Origin: Roseiarcus sp963717215
GTDB lineage: Bacteria > Pseudomonadota > Alphaproteobacteria > Rhizobiales > Beijerinckiaceae
Length of the DNA: 64,000 nucleotides
NCBI GenBank assembly: GCA_963717215.1
Contig: CAVQVS010000006.1
Coordinates: 1,054,001-1,118,000, forward strand
Direction: 5' to 3'
Shown here: one piece after another, positions 44,949 to 54,000 of the stretch
Layout: each line of letters opens with the position of its first letter
Numbering within the stretch: position 1 is the first letter of the stretch
The notes under the pieces: generated by a model
Told to the model about the DNA's origin: nothing
The model's input: the letters and a program-made list of their open reading frames with translations, nothing else
The model's database searches: none
Made by a program: the position numbers and the translations under genes

Positions 44949-44985
44949 AAGATATATCTTTGTCTGCGACATATCGTGATATGTC
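44949..44985. promoter_or_regulatory. Double palindromic operator upstream of padR
   Basis: Two palindromes lie 24-60 bases upstream of the padR ATG: AAGATATATCTT (44949-44960) and GACATATC-GT-GATATGTC (44968-44985, perfect). Both are flanked by GACA/TGTC half sites. The second reads ACAT-N8-ATGT, of the kind bound by PadR-family repressors. The AT-rich block probably overlaps the -10 region, so the regulator would repress itself. Confidence 0.7.
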
Positions 44986-45008
44986 TTATAGCAACAGGAG
45001 ACTAAACA

Positions 45009-45584
45009 ATGTTCCATCGTCATTTTGACGATCATGTTCACCACAGCCACGGCGGCCCCGGCCATCATGGCTTCGGACGCGGGCCGTTCCGCGGCTGGCG
45101 TTCGCGCGGCGGCAATTCCGGCGGCCGGGAAGGCCGCATGTTCGACGGCGGCGAGCTCAAACTCGTGATTCTCGCGCTCATCGCCGAGAAGCCCCGCTAT
45201 GGCTACGAAATCATCAAGGAGCTCGGCGAGCGGGTCGGGGGCGACTATTCGCCAAGCCCCGGCGTCGTCTATCCGACGCTGACCATGCTCGAAGAGATGG
45301 GCTACGCCCAGGCGAGCCAGGACCCGCAGGGGCGCAAGCTCTACGGGCTGACGCCCGAGGGCGAGAAAGTCCTCGCCGACAACAAAGCCCAGATCGACGC
45401 CATCTTCGCCCGCTTCGGCGGTAGCGACTCGCGCTTCGCGGATGTGATCTCGGTCAAGCGGGCCATGCTCAACCTGCGTTCCGCGCTTCAATTGCGCCTG
45501 CGCGGCCGCGACGCCAGCCCCGAGCAGATCCAGGCGATCGTCGACGCGCTCGACGCCGCGGCCAAGACGGTCGAGCGCGCCTGA
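45009..45584 (+). CDS. PadR family transcriptional regulator
   Basis: 191 residues. A His/Gly/Arg-rich leader (FHRHFDDHVHHSHGGPGHHG, residues 2-21) precedes the PadR winged helix: LKLVILALIAEKPRYGYEI, GDYSPSPGVVYPTLTMLEEMG and GRKLYGLTPEGEKVLADN. The C-terminal helix region (QIQAIVDALDAAAKTVERA) is the dimerization part. The His-rich leader could bind metal. A CAGGAG site lies about 8 bases before the ATG. The perfect operator just upstream suggests autorepression. Targets beyond itself may include the small membrane protein that follows. Confidence 0.9.
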   Translation: MFHRHFDDHVHHSHGGPGHHGFGRGPFRGWRSRGGNSGGREGRMFDGGELKLVILALIAEKPRYGYEIIKELGERVGGDYSPSPGVVYPTLTMLEEMGYAQASQDPQGRKLYGLTPEGEKVLADNKAQIDAIFARFGGSDSRFADVISVKRAMLNLRSALQLRLRGRDASPEQIQAIVDALDAAAKTVERA

Positions 45585-45673
45585 CGGGGCTCGGGCCGGT
45601 CGAAGCATAGGGAAAACTACGGATTGCGGGAGCCGGCGGGGCTGCCTATCTCGGGAGCTTGAGCCCGCAATCC

Positions 45674-46003
45674 ATGACTGATTCCGATGGCGTCGCTTAC
45701 GCCGATCCCGAGCGGCGGCTGAGAAGGCTCCTTCGCCGCCTGCCGAACCGGATGCAGGCGATCACCCGGTGGCTGAGGAAGCCCGCCTCCCGCTGGGCGC
45801 GCCTTCCGGCCGGGATTGCGCTGATCCTAGGCGGATGCCTTGCCATCCTGCCGGTTTTCGGCCTCTGGATGATTCCGCTCGGCCTCATGCTTCTGGCCGA
45901 CGACATCCCGCCCCTGCGCCGCCTCCGCGATCGCGTCCTCGATTGGCTCGAGCGGCGCCGGCCGAACTGGTTTGCGGCGGCGGGGCGCGCGGGATCAGAC
46001 TAA
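45674..46003 (+). CDS. Small membrane protein with RLPAGxxLxxGG motif
   Basis: 109 residues with two hydrophobic stretches in a hairpin: LPAGIALILGGCLAILPVFG and LWMIPLGLMLLA, flanked by Arg-rich helices (RRLRRLLRRLPNR; LRRLRDRVLDWLERRRPNW). Resembles small PGPGW-like/unknown membrane proteins found in alphaproteobacteria. Starts at ATG 45674 or TTG 45659. Ninety bases downstream of padR, so co-transcription is possible. Function unknown. Confidence 0.65.
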   Translation: MTDSDGVAYADPERRLRRLLRRLPNRMQAITRWLRKPASRWARLPAGIALILGGCLAILPVFGLWMIPLGLMLLADDIPPLRRLRDRVLDWLERRRPNWFAAAGRAGSD

Positions 46004-46028
46004 CGCGGCTCCGTTTGCGGCATCCGCT

Positions 46029-46709
46029 TCAGGCCGGCCAAGCCATCTTGCAGCCGCTCTCCTCGAGCGTGCCTGCAACGTCGGAGGCCCGAATGACGCT
46101 CGTCACTTTGAAAAGATCCTCCGGCCCGGCGCCGCCCGGCTGGGCGTTGCCGACAAAGAGGCTGGCCATGAGCTGGTTCTGGCCCGCACGATAAACGGCC
46201 GGGTTCGGTCCAAGCGCGATCTCCGGGGGAAGCTCAAATCCTTGCTGGGCTTTCGCCATATCGAGCGCTTTCAACGACTTGGCCTTGGCGGCGGCGAGCG
46301 CGCCAGTCCAGACCGAGACATAGCCGAACCAGGTGCGGGCGGTTGGCACGTGGCCGGTGCGCTTCTTGGCGGCTTCGACGAACGCCGCGACATGGGGCAC
46401 GCCGGGTTGGCTCCAGTACCATTCCATCACCCACGTGCCGAGGCGCGCTTCAGGGGGAAGACCTCCCAAGGGCTCCATTTCCTGAAGCGCTCCGGCCAGA
46501 TGAAACCTTTTGTCCAGGCCAAACTGAACCGCCTGTTTCAAAGCGTTCGTCATGTCATCGCCCGGGAGAAGAAAGACGATGACGTCGGGATTTGCCGCCT
46601 GCGCCTTGATGAGGTAGGACGAGAAATCGACGCTGCCGAGTGGAATCAGATCCCCGCCCGCGCGCTCCGCGCCCAATGGAGCGGAAGCCTTGACCATTCC
46701 GGCTTCGAA
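46029..46709 (-). pseudogene. C-terminal remnant of an ABC transporter substrate-binding protein (Peripla_BP_6)
   Basis: About 226 codons match only the second half of a branched-chain amino-acid/aromatic-type periplasmic binding protein: GGDLIPLGSVDFSSYLIKAQ, ANPDVIVFLLPGDDMTNAL, KQAVQFGLDKRFHLAGAL, WVMEWYWSQPGVPHVAAFVE and AARTWFGYVSVW-like text (actual PTARTWFGYVSVWTGALAA). The N-terminal lobe, about 150-180 residues with the signal peptide, is missing; its place is taken by a multicopper-oxidase fragment. No start codon context or transporter neighbours exist. The reading frame itself is intact, so the fusion may be fairly recent or an assembly artefact. Confidence 0.75.
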
Positions 46710-46945
46710 ATCCATTGGCATGGGCTGACGCCGCCTTGGCGGCAGGACGGCGTGCCGGGGATGAGGCTCGGCTCATCGATGCCGTTTACGACCCGAACGC
46801 GAAAAGGCTTGCCCACCTCAGTCGCAAGGCCAAAGGTCCCGTTTGGCTGCCGGATGCCATAGACCGACGCGGTTCCGCGGCGTCGGACGGCATCATTTTG
46901 CTCACGCCAAAAGCCCTTGCGGCGATTGACTTCACGCCCTTTCTA
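46710..46945 (-). pseudogene. Multicopper oxidase fragment containing a 50-bp inversion
   Basis: On the minus strand, bases about 46945-46768 encode SVYGIRQPNGTFGL, then GKPFRVRVVNGIDEPSLI, the segment that precedes the first copper site of multicopper oxidases. The expected continuation HWHGLTPPWRQDGVPG is present, but on the plus strand at about 46712-46759, pointing at the first part. Turning that block over restores DEPSLI-HWHGL and places ISKP after DGVPG. The block is bounded by ATCC (46710-46713) and GGAT (46759-46762). The rest of the oxidase is missing. Confidence 0.75.
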
Positions 46946-47049
46946 ACCCATTTCTAGAGTCCGCAGGGCTTATGGCTCTGGTCGGGGGGATAACGCGTGC
47001 GTCCATTCGGGGCTGCGCGATCTCAAACGCTAACAACAGGAGAGTGGCT

Positions 47050-47589
47050 ATTCGTCGACCTATGAAGGCAACCGCGGCGCCGGAGAAGGGCGGGCCGCGC
47101 ACCAATCGCGACATTCGCGCCGTTCAAGTCCAGCTTATTGACGCCGAAGGGACAAATCGCGGCGTCATCAATCTTTCAGACGCCCAGCAGCTCGCCGACG
47201 AGGCCTCGCTCGATCTGGTCGAAATCGTCCCCAACGCCACCCCGCCGGTCTGCAAAATCCTCGACTTCGGGAAGTATCGCTTTCTCGAGCAGAAGAAGTC
47301 CGCCGAGGCGCGCAAGCGCCAGAAAGTGGTCGAGGTCAAGGAGATCAAGCTGAGGCCGGGGATCGACGACCACGACTATGAAGTGAAGATGCGCTCGGTG
47401 CGCCGGTTCTTCGACGAGGGCGACAAGGTCAAGGTGACGCTGCGTTTTCGCGGCCGCGAAATGGCGCACCAGGACATTGGCTACAAGCTCCTGCAGCGCG
47501 TCAAGGTCGAGACGGGGCCGATCGCCAAGGTCGAGTCTGAACCGCTGATGGAAGGCCGCCAGATGACCATGGTGCTCGCGCCGAAATAG
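47050..47589 (+). CDS. infC: Translation initiation factor IF-3 (ATT start)
   Basis: 179-residue factor that binds the 30S subunit and checks start-codon pairing. Seen: GPRTNRDIRAVQVQLIDAEG, ASLDLVEIVPNATPPVCKIL, DFGKYRFLEQKKSAEARKRQ, VKEIKLRPGIDDHDYEVKM and RFRGREMAHQDIGY. The start is taken as ATT 47050, giving MRRPMKATAAP, because Rhizobiales IF-3 begins MRRP, and AGGAG (47039-47043 region) lies 7 bases away. GTG 47044 would place the ribosome site too close. Rare AUU starts allow IF-3 to repress its own synthesis. rpmI-rplT do not follow. Confidence 0.9.
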   Translation: MRRPMKATAAPEKGGPRTNRDIRAVQVQLIDAEGTNRGVINLSDAQQLADEASLDLVEIVPNATPPVCKILDFGKYRFLEQKKSAEARKRQKVVEVKEIKLRPGIDDHDYEVKMRSVRRFFDEGDKVKVTLRFRGREMAHQDIGYKLLQRVKVETGPIAKVESEPLMEGRQMTMVLAPK

Positions 47590-47640
47590 CCCGCGTCACG
47601 TCCTTTTGAAGGTTTTCGACGCGAAAAACCCGTCTCCGAA

Positions 47641-47670
47641 TTGACAATGAGGGGCTGGAGCGCTCATAAT
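47641..47670 (+). promoter_or_regulatory. Candidate sigma-70-type promoter
   Basis: TTGACA at 47641-47646 and CATAAT at 47665-47670 with an 18-base spacer. Transcription would start about 20 bases before the infC terminator hairpin, so any transcript passes through it before reaching the MFS gene at 47762. Confidence 0.5.
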
Positions 47671-47688
47671 TGGCGAATACCTGACATA

Positions 47689-47720
47689 AGGCCGCCGCTT
47701 TTGGCGGCCTGAATTTTTTG
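47689..47720 (+). terminator. Rho-independent terminator after infC
   Basis: AGGCCGCC (47689-47696) pairs with GGCGGCCT (47703-47710) around a GCTTTT loop, followed by GAATTTTTTG. It ends infC transcription 100 bases past the stop. Confidence 0.85.
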
Positions 47721-47761
47721 GGCCGGCGCCGGATCGGGACGCGAGGCTCGGGGACAGAGCC

Positions 47762-48994
47762 TTGACGACTGCGCAGACTTACGCTGATGCCTCCACGACG
47801 AGCAGTCGGGGGGTGGAGACGGCGACGGTCGGCGTCCTGATCGCGCTTAGCGCCTCGCATATGCTCAACGACGTGATGCAGTCGCTGGCGCCGGCTCTCT
47901 ATCCGGTCTTCCATGAGCGGTTTGCGCTGAGCTTCTTCCAGATCGGCCTCATCACTTTCGTCTTCCAGCTCACCGCCTCCTTCCTTCAGCCGCTGATCGG
48001 GATGAGGCTGGACAAGCGGCCGATGAATTTCATCCTTCCTGCAGGCATGGCGTTCACGCTTGTGGGCCTCGTGCTGCTGGCGTTCGCCAATTCCTATTTG
48101 CTGATCCTGCTCTCGGTGGCGGTGGTCGGCATTGGCAGCGCCGTCTTCCACCCCGAGGCGTCCCGCGTCGCCCGCGCGGCGTCAGGCGGCCGTCATGGCT
48201 TCGCGCAGAGCCTGTTTCAGGTCGGCGGCAACTTTGGACAATCGTTGGGCCCGCTGCTGGCGGCTTTCATCGTGGTGCCGTTCGGGCAGCATTCGGTGCT
48301 GATCTTCACGGCGCTGGCCCTGGCCGCGGTGGTCATTCTGACCGGCGTCAGCCGTTGGTACGCCGCCGTTCGCGCCCGGCCTCGCAAGGCGGTCGCGGCG
48401 ACGGGGCCGGCCCATCCGTCGCGAGTCGTGCGGCGCACGCTTTTCGTGCTGATCGTGATGCTGTTCTCGAAGGTGCTCTACCTCTCGAGTCTCAACAGCT
48501 ATTACACTTTCTATCTGATCCAGACCTTCGGCGTGTCGATTCAGGCCTCGCAGGTGCTGCTGTTCGTGTTCCTCGCCTCCGTCGCCGCAGGCACGTTCCT
48601 CGGCGGGCCGCTGGTCGATCGGTTCGGCGCGAAGTTCGTGATCTGGGGCTCGATCCTTGGCGTTCTGCCGTTCACCCTGCTCTTGCCCCATCTCGGGCTC
48701 GTGGGCACGGTGATCAATTCGATTGCGATTGGCCTCATCATCTCGTCGGCCTTCTCGGCGATGATCGTCTATGCGCAGGAATTGACCCCCGGCAATGTCG
48801 GCGCGGTGGCGGGACTGTTCTTCGGCCTGAGCTTCGGCCTCGGCGGCGTTGGCGCGGCGCTGCTCGGCATGCTGGCCGACAAGACGAGCCTCACCTTCGT
48901 CTACCACGTCTGCGCCTTCCTGCCGGCGGTCGGCCTGTTGGGCGGCTTCCTGCCCTCCGCGCCGGGCAAGGCGGTCGTCGCGAAGACGGCTTGA
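47762..48994 (+). CDS. MFS transporter, fosmidomycin-resistance (Fsr)-like
   Basis: Inner-membrane exporter of 410 residues with 12 predicted helices. The N-terminus ALSASHMLNDVMQSLAPALYP and LTASFLQPLIGMRLDKRPMN match the Fsr-type MFS subgroup; GSAVFHPEASRVARAASGGR holds the conserved FHPE segment. The second half begins RRTLFVLIVMLFSKVLYLSS. Members export fosmidomycin or related compounds; the natural substrate is unknown. TTG 47762 is the start, with GGGGA about 8 bases before. Transcription is from the intergenic promoter region shared with the infC terminator. Confidence 0.85.
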   Translation: MTTAQTYADASTTSSRGVETATVGVLIALSASHMLNDVMQSLAPALYPVFHERFALSFFQIGLITFVFQLTASFLQPLIGMRLDKRPMNFILPAGMAFTLVGLVLLAFANSYLLILLSVAVVGIGSAVFHPEASRVARAASGGRHGFAQSLFQVGGNFGQSLGPLLAAFIVVPFGQHSVLIFTALALAAVVILTGVSRWYAAVRARPRKAVAATGPAHPSRVVRRTLFVLIVMLFSKVLYLSSLNSYYTFYLIQTFGVSIQASQVLLFVFLASVAAGTFLGGPLVDRFGAKFVIWGSILGVLPFTLLLPHLGLVGTVINSIAIGLIISSAFSAMIVYAQELTPGNVGAVAGLFFGLSFGLGGVGAALLGMLADKTSLTFVYHVCAFLPAVGLLGGFLPSAPGKAVVAKTA

Positions 48995-49116
48995 GAAGCG
49001 CCAATCGAGCCCGCTCCCAGAGAACCGTGAGCGCGAATCATAGGCTTATAGCGTCAAGACTTGGCGGCGCGCTCACGCCCGTGAACGCCATGCTGCAGCC
49101 ATATTCGCGTCGCCTT

Positions 49117-49140
49117 ATGAGAATGAACGTTCATTCTCAT
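49117..49140. promoter_or_regulatory. 24-bp perfect palindrome, TetR operator
   Basis: ATGAGAATGAAC (49117-49128) is followed directly by its exact complement GTTCATTCTCAT (49129-49140). It ends 9 bases before the ATG of the TetR gene. The GAATGAACGTTCATTC core is typical of AcrR-like repressors controlling RND efflux operons, so binding would block the whole operon. Confidence 0.85.
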
Positions 49141-49149
49141 GGGTCTGGC

Positions 49150-49788
49150 ATGTCGGTGATATCCGTTTCGGCAGGACGTCCGGCAGACGCCGAGCGACGC
49201 CAGCGCATCCTCGAAGCCGCCGAGCACGCTTTCGTCCGCCACGGCTTCCACGCGACGACCATGCAGCACGTCGCCGATGAAGTCGGCACGAGCGCCGGCA
49301 ATCTCTACCGCTATTTCCCATCCAAGGACGCCATCGTCGAGGGCCTTTGCGAACTCGATCACGCCGAGCTTGCCGGAGCTTTCGCCGAGCTCATGGCCAA
49401 CAATCGTCACATCATGGAAGCCGTCTGTTACGGCTTGCGCAGGCACGTGCTGGCGAAGTCGCCGGAAAAGGCGCGGCTGCTCGTCGAAATCTGGGCCGAG
49501 GCCGGGCGCAACCCGCGGGTCGCCGCGATGACCAGGGCGATCGACGCCGAAGTGCTCGCACGCCTGGAAGGGCTCCTCGATGCGGCGAAGGCCGGCGGCG
49601 TCGCGTCGCCCGAGCTCAACTCCCGTTTCGGCGCGCGGTTCTTTCTCACCTTTGTCGCCGGTCTCTTCAAGCGAATCGCGCTCGAAGCCGATTTCGATCC
49701 CGAAGCCGAGACGCCGATGGCGATCGGCGTGCTCAAGGCCCTGTTCGCCGGGGCGCTGCGCCCCGAGCCAGGAGCGGAGATCCGCTGA
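49150..49788 (+). CDS. TetR/AcrR family repressor of the RND operon
   Basis: 212 residues. The N-terminal helix-turn-helix is RQRILEAAEHAFVRHGFHAT, TMQHVADEVGTSAGNLYRYF and PSKDAIVEGL (residues about 17-63), the canonical TetR signature. The C-terminal ligand domain is variable (HVLAKSPEKARLLVEIWAEA). ATG 49150 is used because longer starts would put coding sequence over the operator. Its TGA overlaps the adaptor ATG (TGATG), so regulator, adaptor and pump are one operon. The inducer is unknown. Confidence 0.9.
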   Translation: MSVISVSAGRPADAERRQRILEAAEHAFVRHGFHATTMQHVADEVGTSAGNLYRYFPSKDAIVEGLCELDHAELAGAFAELMANNRHIMEAVCYGLRRHVLAKSPEKARLLVEIWAEAGRNPRVAAMTRAIDAEVLARLEGLLDAAKAGGVASPELNSRFGARFFLTFVAGLFKRIALEADFDPEAETPMAIGVLKALFAGALRPEPGAEIR

Positions 49789-51047
49789 TGCGACGGGCCC
49801 TGATCATCGTCGTCACCGCTGCGGCGGCCGCTCTCGGCGGCGTCTGGGCGGCAAGCGCGGTCGCGCCATGCGCCCTGCCCCGCGCGCTGACCGACAAAAT
49901 TGCCCCCGGCAAAGCCGCCGCCTGCCCCGGCGTCGGCTGTAGCCGCAACTGAAACTCCACGCGCGGTCGAGCCCCCCGCGGTCACCATCGTTCCCGCGAC
50001 AAAACGCGAATTCGTCGACCGGCTGTTCGTCTCGGGCACCCTGGTGGCCCGCGAGGAAGCGCAGGTCGCGGCCCGCATCGATGGGCTCGCGATCGTCGAA
50101 CTGCACGCCGAGGACGGCGACCGGGTAAAGGAAGGACAGGTGCTCGCGCGCCTCGATCGCACCCAACTCGATGCGCTGATGGCGCAGAACGACGCGGCGA
50201 CGAAGCGCGCCGATGCGGCGATCGATCAGGCGCGAAGTCTGATCGCGCAGTCTCAGGCGCAAGTGCAGTTTTCGAACGCGGATTTCGAACGCGCGCACAA
50301 GCTCGAGGCGGGCGTCATGGCCGCTTCCACCATCGAGCAGCGCGAGATGGCGATGAAGACGGCGCAGGCTCAATTATCCGCGGCCCAGAACGCGCTCAGC
50401 GTCTCCGAGGCTGACCGCAAGAGCCGCGACGCGGAGCGGCAGGAACTTCAGGTGCGCATCGGCCGGACGGAGGTGAAGGCGCCCGTCGCGGGAATCGTCA
50501 GCCGCCGGTCCGCCAAGCTCGGCGCCTCCGCCTCGACTTCGGGCGAGCCGCTGTTCCGCATCATCAGGACGGAGCGATCGATCTCGAGGCCGACGTGCCC
50601 GAGCAGACGCTCGCCCGCCTCGCGGTCGGCATGCCGGCGCAACTGAAGCTGCCGGGCGTCGAACGGCCGGTCTCTGGCCGCGTCCGCCTCGTCAACCAGG
50701 AGGTCGACAAAGCGAGCCGCACCGGCAAAGTCCGGATCGCGCTCGAGGACGTTTCGCGCGCCCATATCGGCGCCTTCGCTTCGGGCCAGGTCGAGCTCGC
50801 CCGTCGCGACGGGGTTGGCGTTCCGGCGACCGCATTGGAGCGCGACGGCGACGAGGCGCGCCTCGATGTCGTGCGCGACGGCAAGGTCGAGGTTCGGCAG
50901 GTGAAGGCGGGCGTCATCGACGGCGCCTGGGTGGAAATCCAGGCGGGCGTCACTGAGGGCGAAAGCGTGATCGCGCGCGCCGCCGCGTTCCTGCGCGCGG
51001 GCGACCGGGTGCGTCCTACCGCCGAAACGACCGCAGCCAACGGTTAA
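49788..51047 (+). CDS. RND efflux periplasmic adaptor (HlyD/AcrA family), two frameshifts
   Basis: Membrane fusion protein of about 419 residues. Seen: N-terminal helix RRALIIVVTAAAAALGGVWA, then TIVPATKREFVDRLFVSGTL, lipoyl half VAARIDGLAIVELHAEDGDR and VKEGQVLARLDRTQLDALMA, a coiled-coil with AQAQLSAAQNALSVSEADR, and the second lipoyl half TEVKAPVAGIVSRRSAKLGA. An extra A near 49897 (GACAAAATT) splits the leader from LPPAKPPPAP, and a missing G near 50573 (AGGAC) splits FRIIR from DGAIDLEADVPEQ. The adaptor bridges the pump and an outer-membrane channel, which is not encoded here. Confidence 0.85.
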
Positions 51048-51058
51048 CGGGCACGCCG

Positions 51059-54000
51059 ATGCGCCTCAACGTCTCCGCCTGGTCGATCCGCAAGCCCATC
51101 CCCGCGATCGTCGGCTTCGCGGTCTTGATGATTCTCGGCCTCATCAGCTTTCGGTCGATGCCGATCACGCGGTTCCCGAACATCGACATTCCGATCGTTC
51201 AGGTGCTGATCACCCAGTCGGGCGCCGCGCCCTCGGAGCTCGAGTCGCAGGTGACGAAGAAGGTCGAGGACGCGGTCGCCAGCGTCAACGGCGTCTGGCA
51301 CGTCGTCTCGACCGTCACCGACGGGTCGTCGTCGACAATCGTGCAGTTCACCGTCGGTTCGGTCGACGTCGACCGCGCGCTCAACGACGTGAAGGATCAG
51401 ATCGCCAAGATCCGCACCGATCTGCCGCGCACCATCGACGAGCCGATCATCAGCCGCATCGATATCGAAGGCCTGCCGATCGTCACTTACGCGGCCTCGG
51501 CGCCAGGGCTCTCGGTCGAGCAATTGTCGTGGCTCATCGACGACACGGTCGCGCGCGACCTGCAGAGCATCCATGGCGTCGGCGAGGTCAAGCGCTTCGG
51601 CGGCGTCGATCGCGAGATCCGCGTCGCGCTCGATCCGGAGAAGCTGCTCGCTCTCGGCGTCACCGCGGCGACCGTCAACGAGCAGGTGCGGGCCGACAAT
51701 GTCGATCTCGGCGGCGGCCGCGGCGAGCTTGCCGGCCAGGAGCAGGCGATCCGCACGCTCGCCGGCGCGCGAAAGCTCGAAGATCTGGCCGCGTTGCCGA
51801 TCGCTCTGCCAGGCGGGCGCAGGATCCGCCTCGACGAGCTTGCGACCGTCACCGACGGCGCAGCCGAACCGCGCACCTTCACCCGCCTGTTCGACGAGCC
51901 GATCGTCGCCTTCGGCGTGACCCGCGCCAAAGGCGCGAGCGACGTGACCGTCGACGCCCTGATCGAGAAGCGGCTGGAGAAATCGCCGCCGCGCATCCGG
52001 AGGTGAAATTCACCAAGGTCGACACTCAGGTCGACAGCGAGGTCGGCAACTATCATTCGACCATGGAGACGCTGATCGAGGGCGCGGCTCTCGCCATCGT
52101 CGTCGTGTTCATCTTCCTGCGCGACATGCGCGCCACGCTCGTCACCGCGATTGCGCTGCCGCTTTCGGTCATCCCAACCTTCTGGGCGATGGAGGCGATC
52201 GGCTTCTCGCTCAACCTCGTGAGCCTCCTCGCGATTACGCTCGTCACCGGCATTCTGGTCGACGACGCGATTGTCGAGATCGAGAACATCGTCCGCCACA
52301 TGCGCATGGGCAAGTCGGCCTATCGCGCTTCGCTGGAGGCGGCCGACGAGATCGGACTCGCGGTGATCGCCATCTCGCTCTCCATCGCGGCGATCTTCTC
52401 GCCGGTGAGCTTCATGGGCGGCATCGCCGGGCAATATTTCCGTCAGTTCGGGCTGACGGTGGCGATCGCGGTCATGTTCTCGCTGCTCGTCGCGCGTTTC
52501 GTCACGCCGGTGATGGCGGCCTATTTCCTGCGCGCGCCGCACGAGCATACGGAACGGGACGGCCCGGTCATGCGCTTCTACACGCGGCTCGTGCGCGCTT
52601 CGGTGCGCCACCGCTGGATAACCCTGTTCGCGGGCGCTCTGATTTTCGCCGCTTCGCTGTGGTCGACGCAATTGCTGCCGTCCGGATTCATTCCCCCGAC
52701 GACTACGGCCGCGCGTTGCTGGCGATCGAGCTGCCGCCGGGATCGCGGCTCGATGACACCGATCGCGTCACTCGCGCGATCTCGGAGAAATTGCGCGCCA
52801 TGCCCGAGGTTCGCTCGGCGCTCATCTTCGGCGGCAAACTTCTGGGCGGCGCGGACGACGAGCCGCGCAAGGCGACGATCATCATCAATCTCGTCCACAA
52901 GTCGAAGCGCGAAGCGTCGCAGCAGGACATGCAGCTGAGGATTGGCGCGCTTCTCGCCGATCAGCCGGACATTCGCTTCTGGTTCCTCAAGGACAACGGC
53001 CAGCGCGACCTGCAGCTCATCATCGCGGGTCCCGACATGAATGTCATCAATGACACCGCCAATCAGATCGCGAGCGAGATGCGCTCGATCCCAATCATCG
53101 AAAATCCGATCTCGACCGCGGAGCTCGAGCGGCCGGAATTGCGTATCGTGCCGAAGCCTCAGGTCGCGGCCGATCTCGGGGTCTCGACGGAGGCTTTGTC
53201 CGATACGATCCGGGTCGCTACGCTTGGCGACATCGACGCCAATCTCGCCAAGTTCAACGCCGGCGATCGCCTGATTCCGATCCGGGTCGAACTTGAGCAA
53301 TCGGCCCGCGCGCGCCCCGGCCTCCTGCAGGATCTGCGCGTGCCCACGAGCAGCGGCGCAACGACGCCGTTATCCGCGGTCGCGGACTTCTCGATCGCCC
53401 ACGGACCGACCGCGATCAACCGCTACGATCGAACGCGGCGCGTGACGATCGAGGGCGATCTGCGCGGCGACGCCGCGCTCGGCGCAGCGGTTGCAGCGAT
53501 CCACGCCTTGCCCACGGCCAAGACTCTGCCCGCCGGCGTCGAAATCCGCGAGACCGGCGACGTCGAGATCATGAGCGAAGTGTTCGCCTCTTTCGCCGCC
53601 GCGATGGGCGCGGGCCTCATGATGGTCTACGTGCTGCTTGTGCTGTTGTTCGGCAGCTTCCTGCAGCCGATCACCATCCTGATTTCGCTGCCGCTCTCGA
53701 TCGGCGGCGCGATCATTGCGCTCCTCATCACGCACAAGGCGATGTCCATGCCGGTGGTGATCGGCATTCTGATGCTGATGGGCATCGTCACCAAGAACGC
53801 CATCATGCTGGTCGACTTCGCGGTCGAGGAGATCGGACGCGGGACGCCGCGCACGCAGGCTTTGGTGGAAGCGGGCCGCAAGCGCGCGCGTCCGATCGTG
53901 ATGACGACGATCGCGATGGCCGCCGGCATGTTTCCATCAGCTTTGGGATTGGGCGAGGGCGGCGGCTTCCGCTCGCCGATGGCGATCGCCGTGATCGGCG

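Noticed and set aside
46715..46957. Plus-strand frame at 46.7-46.95 kb as an independent gene
   Set aside because: Only its first 17 codons carry signal (inverted oxidase motif); the rest is antisense to the oxidase fragment.
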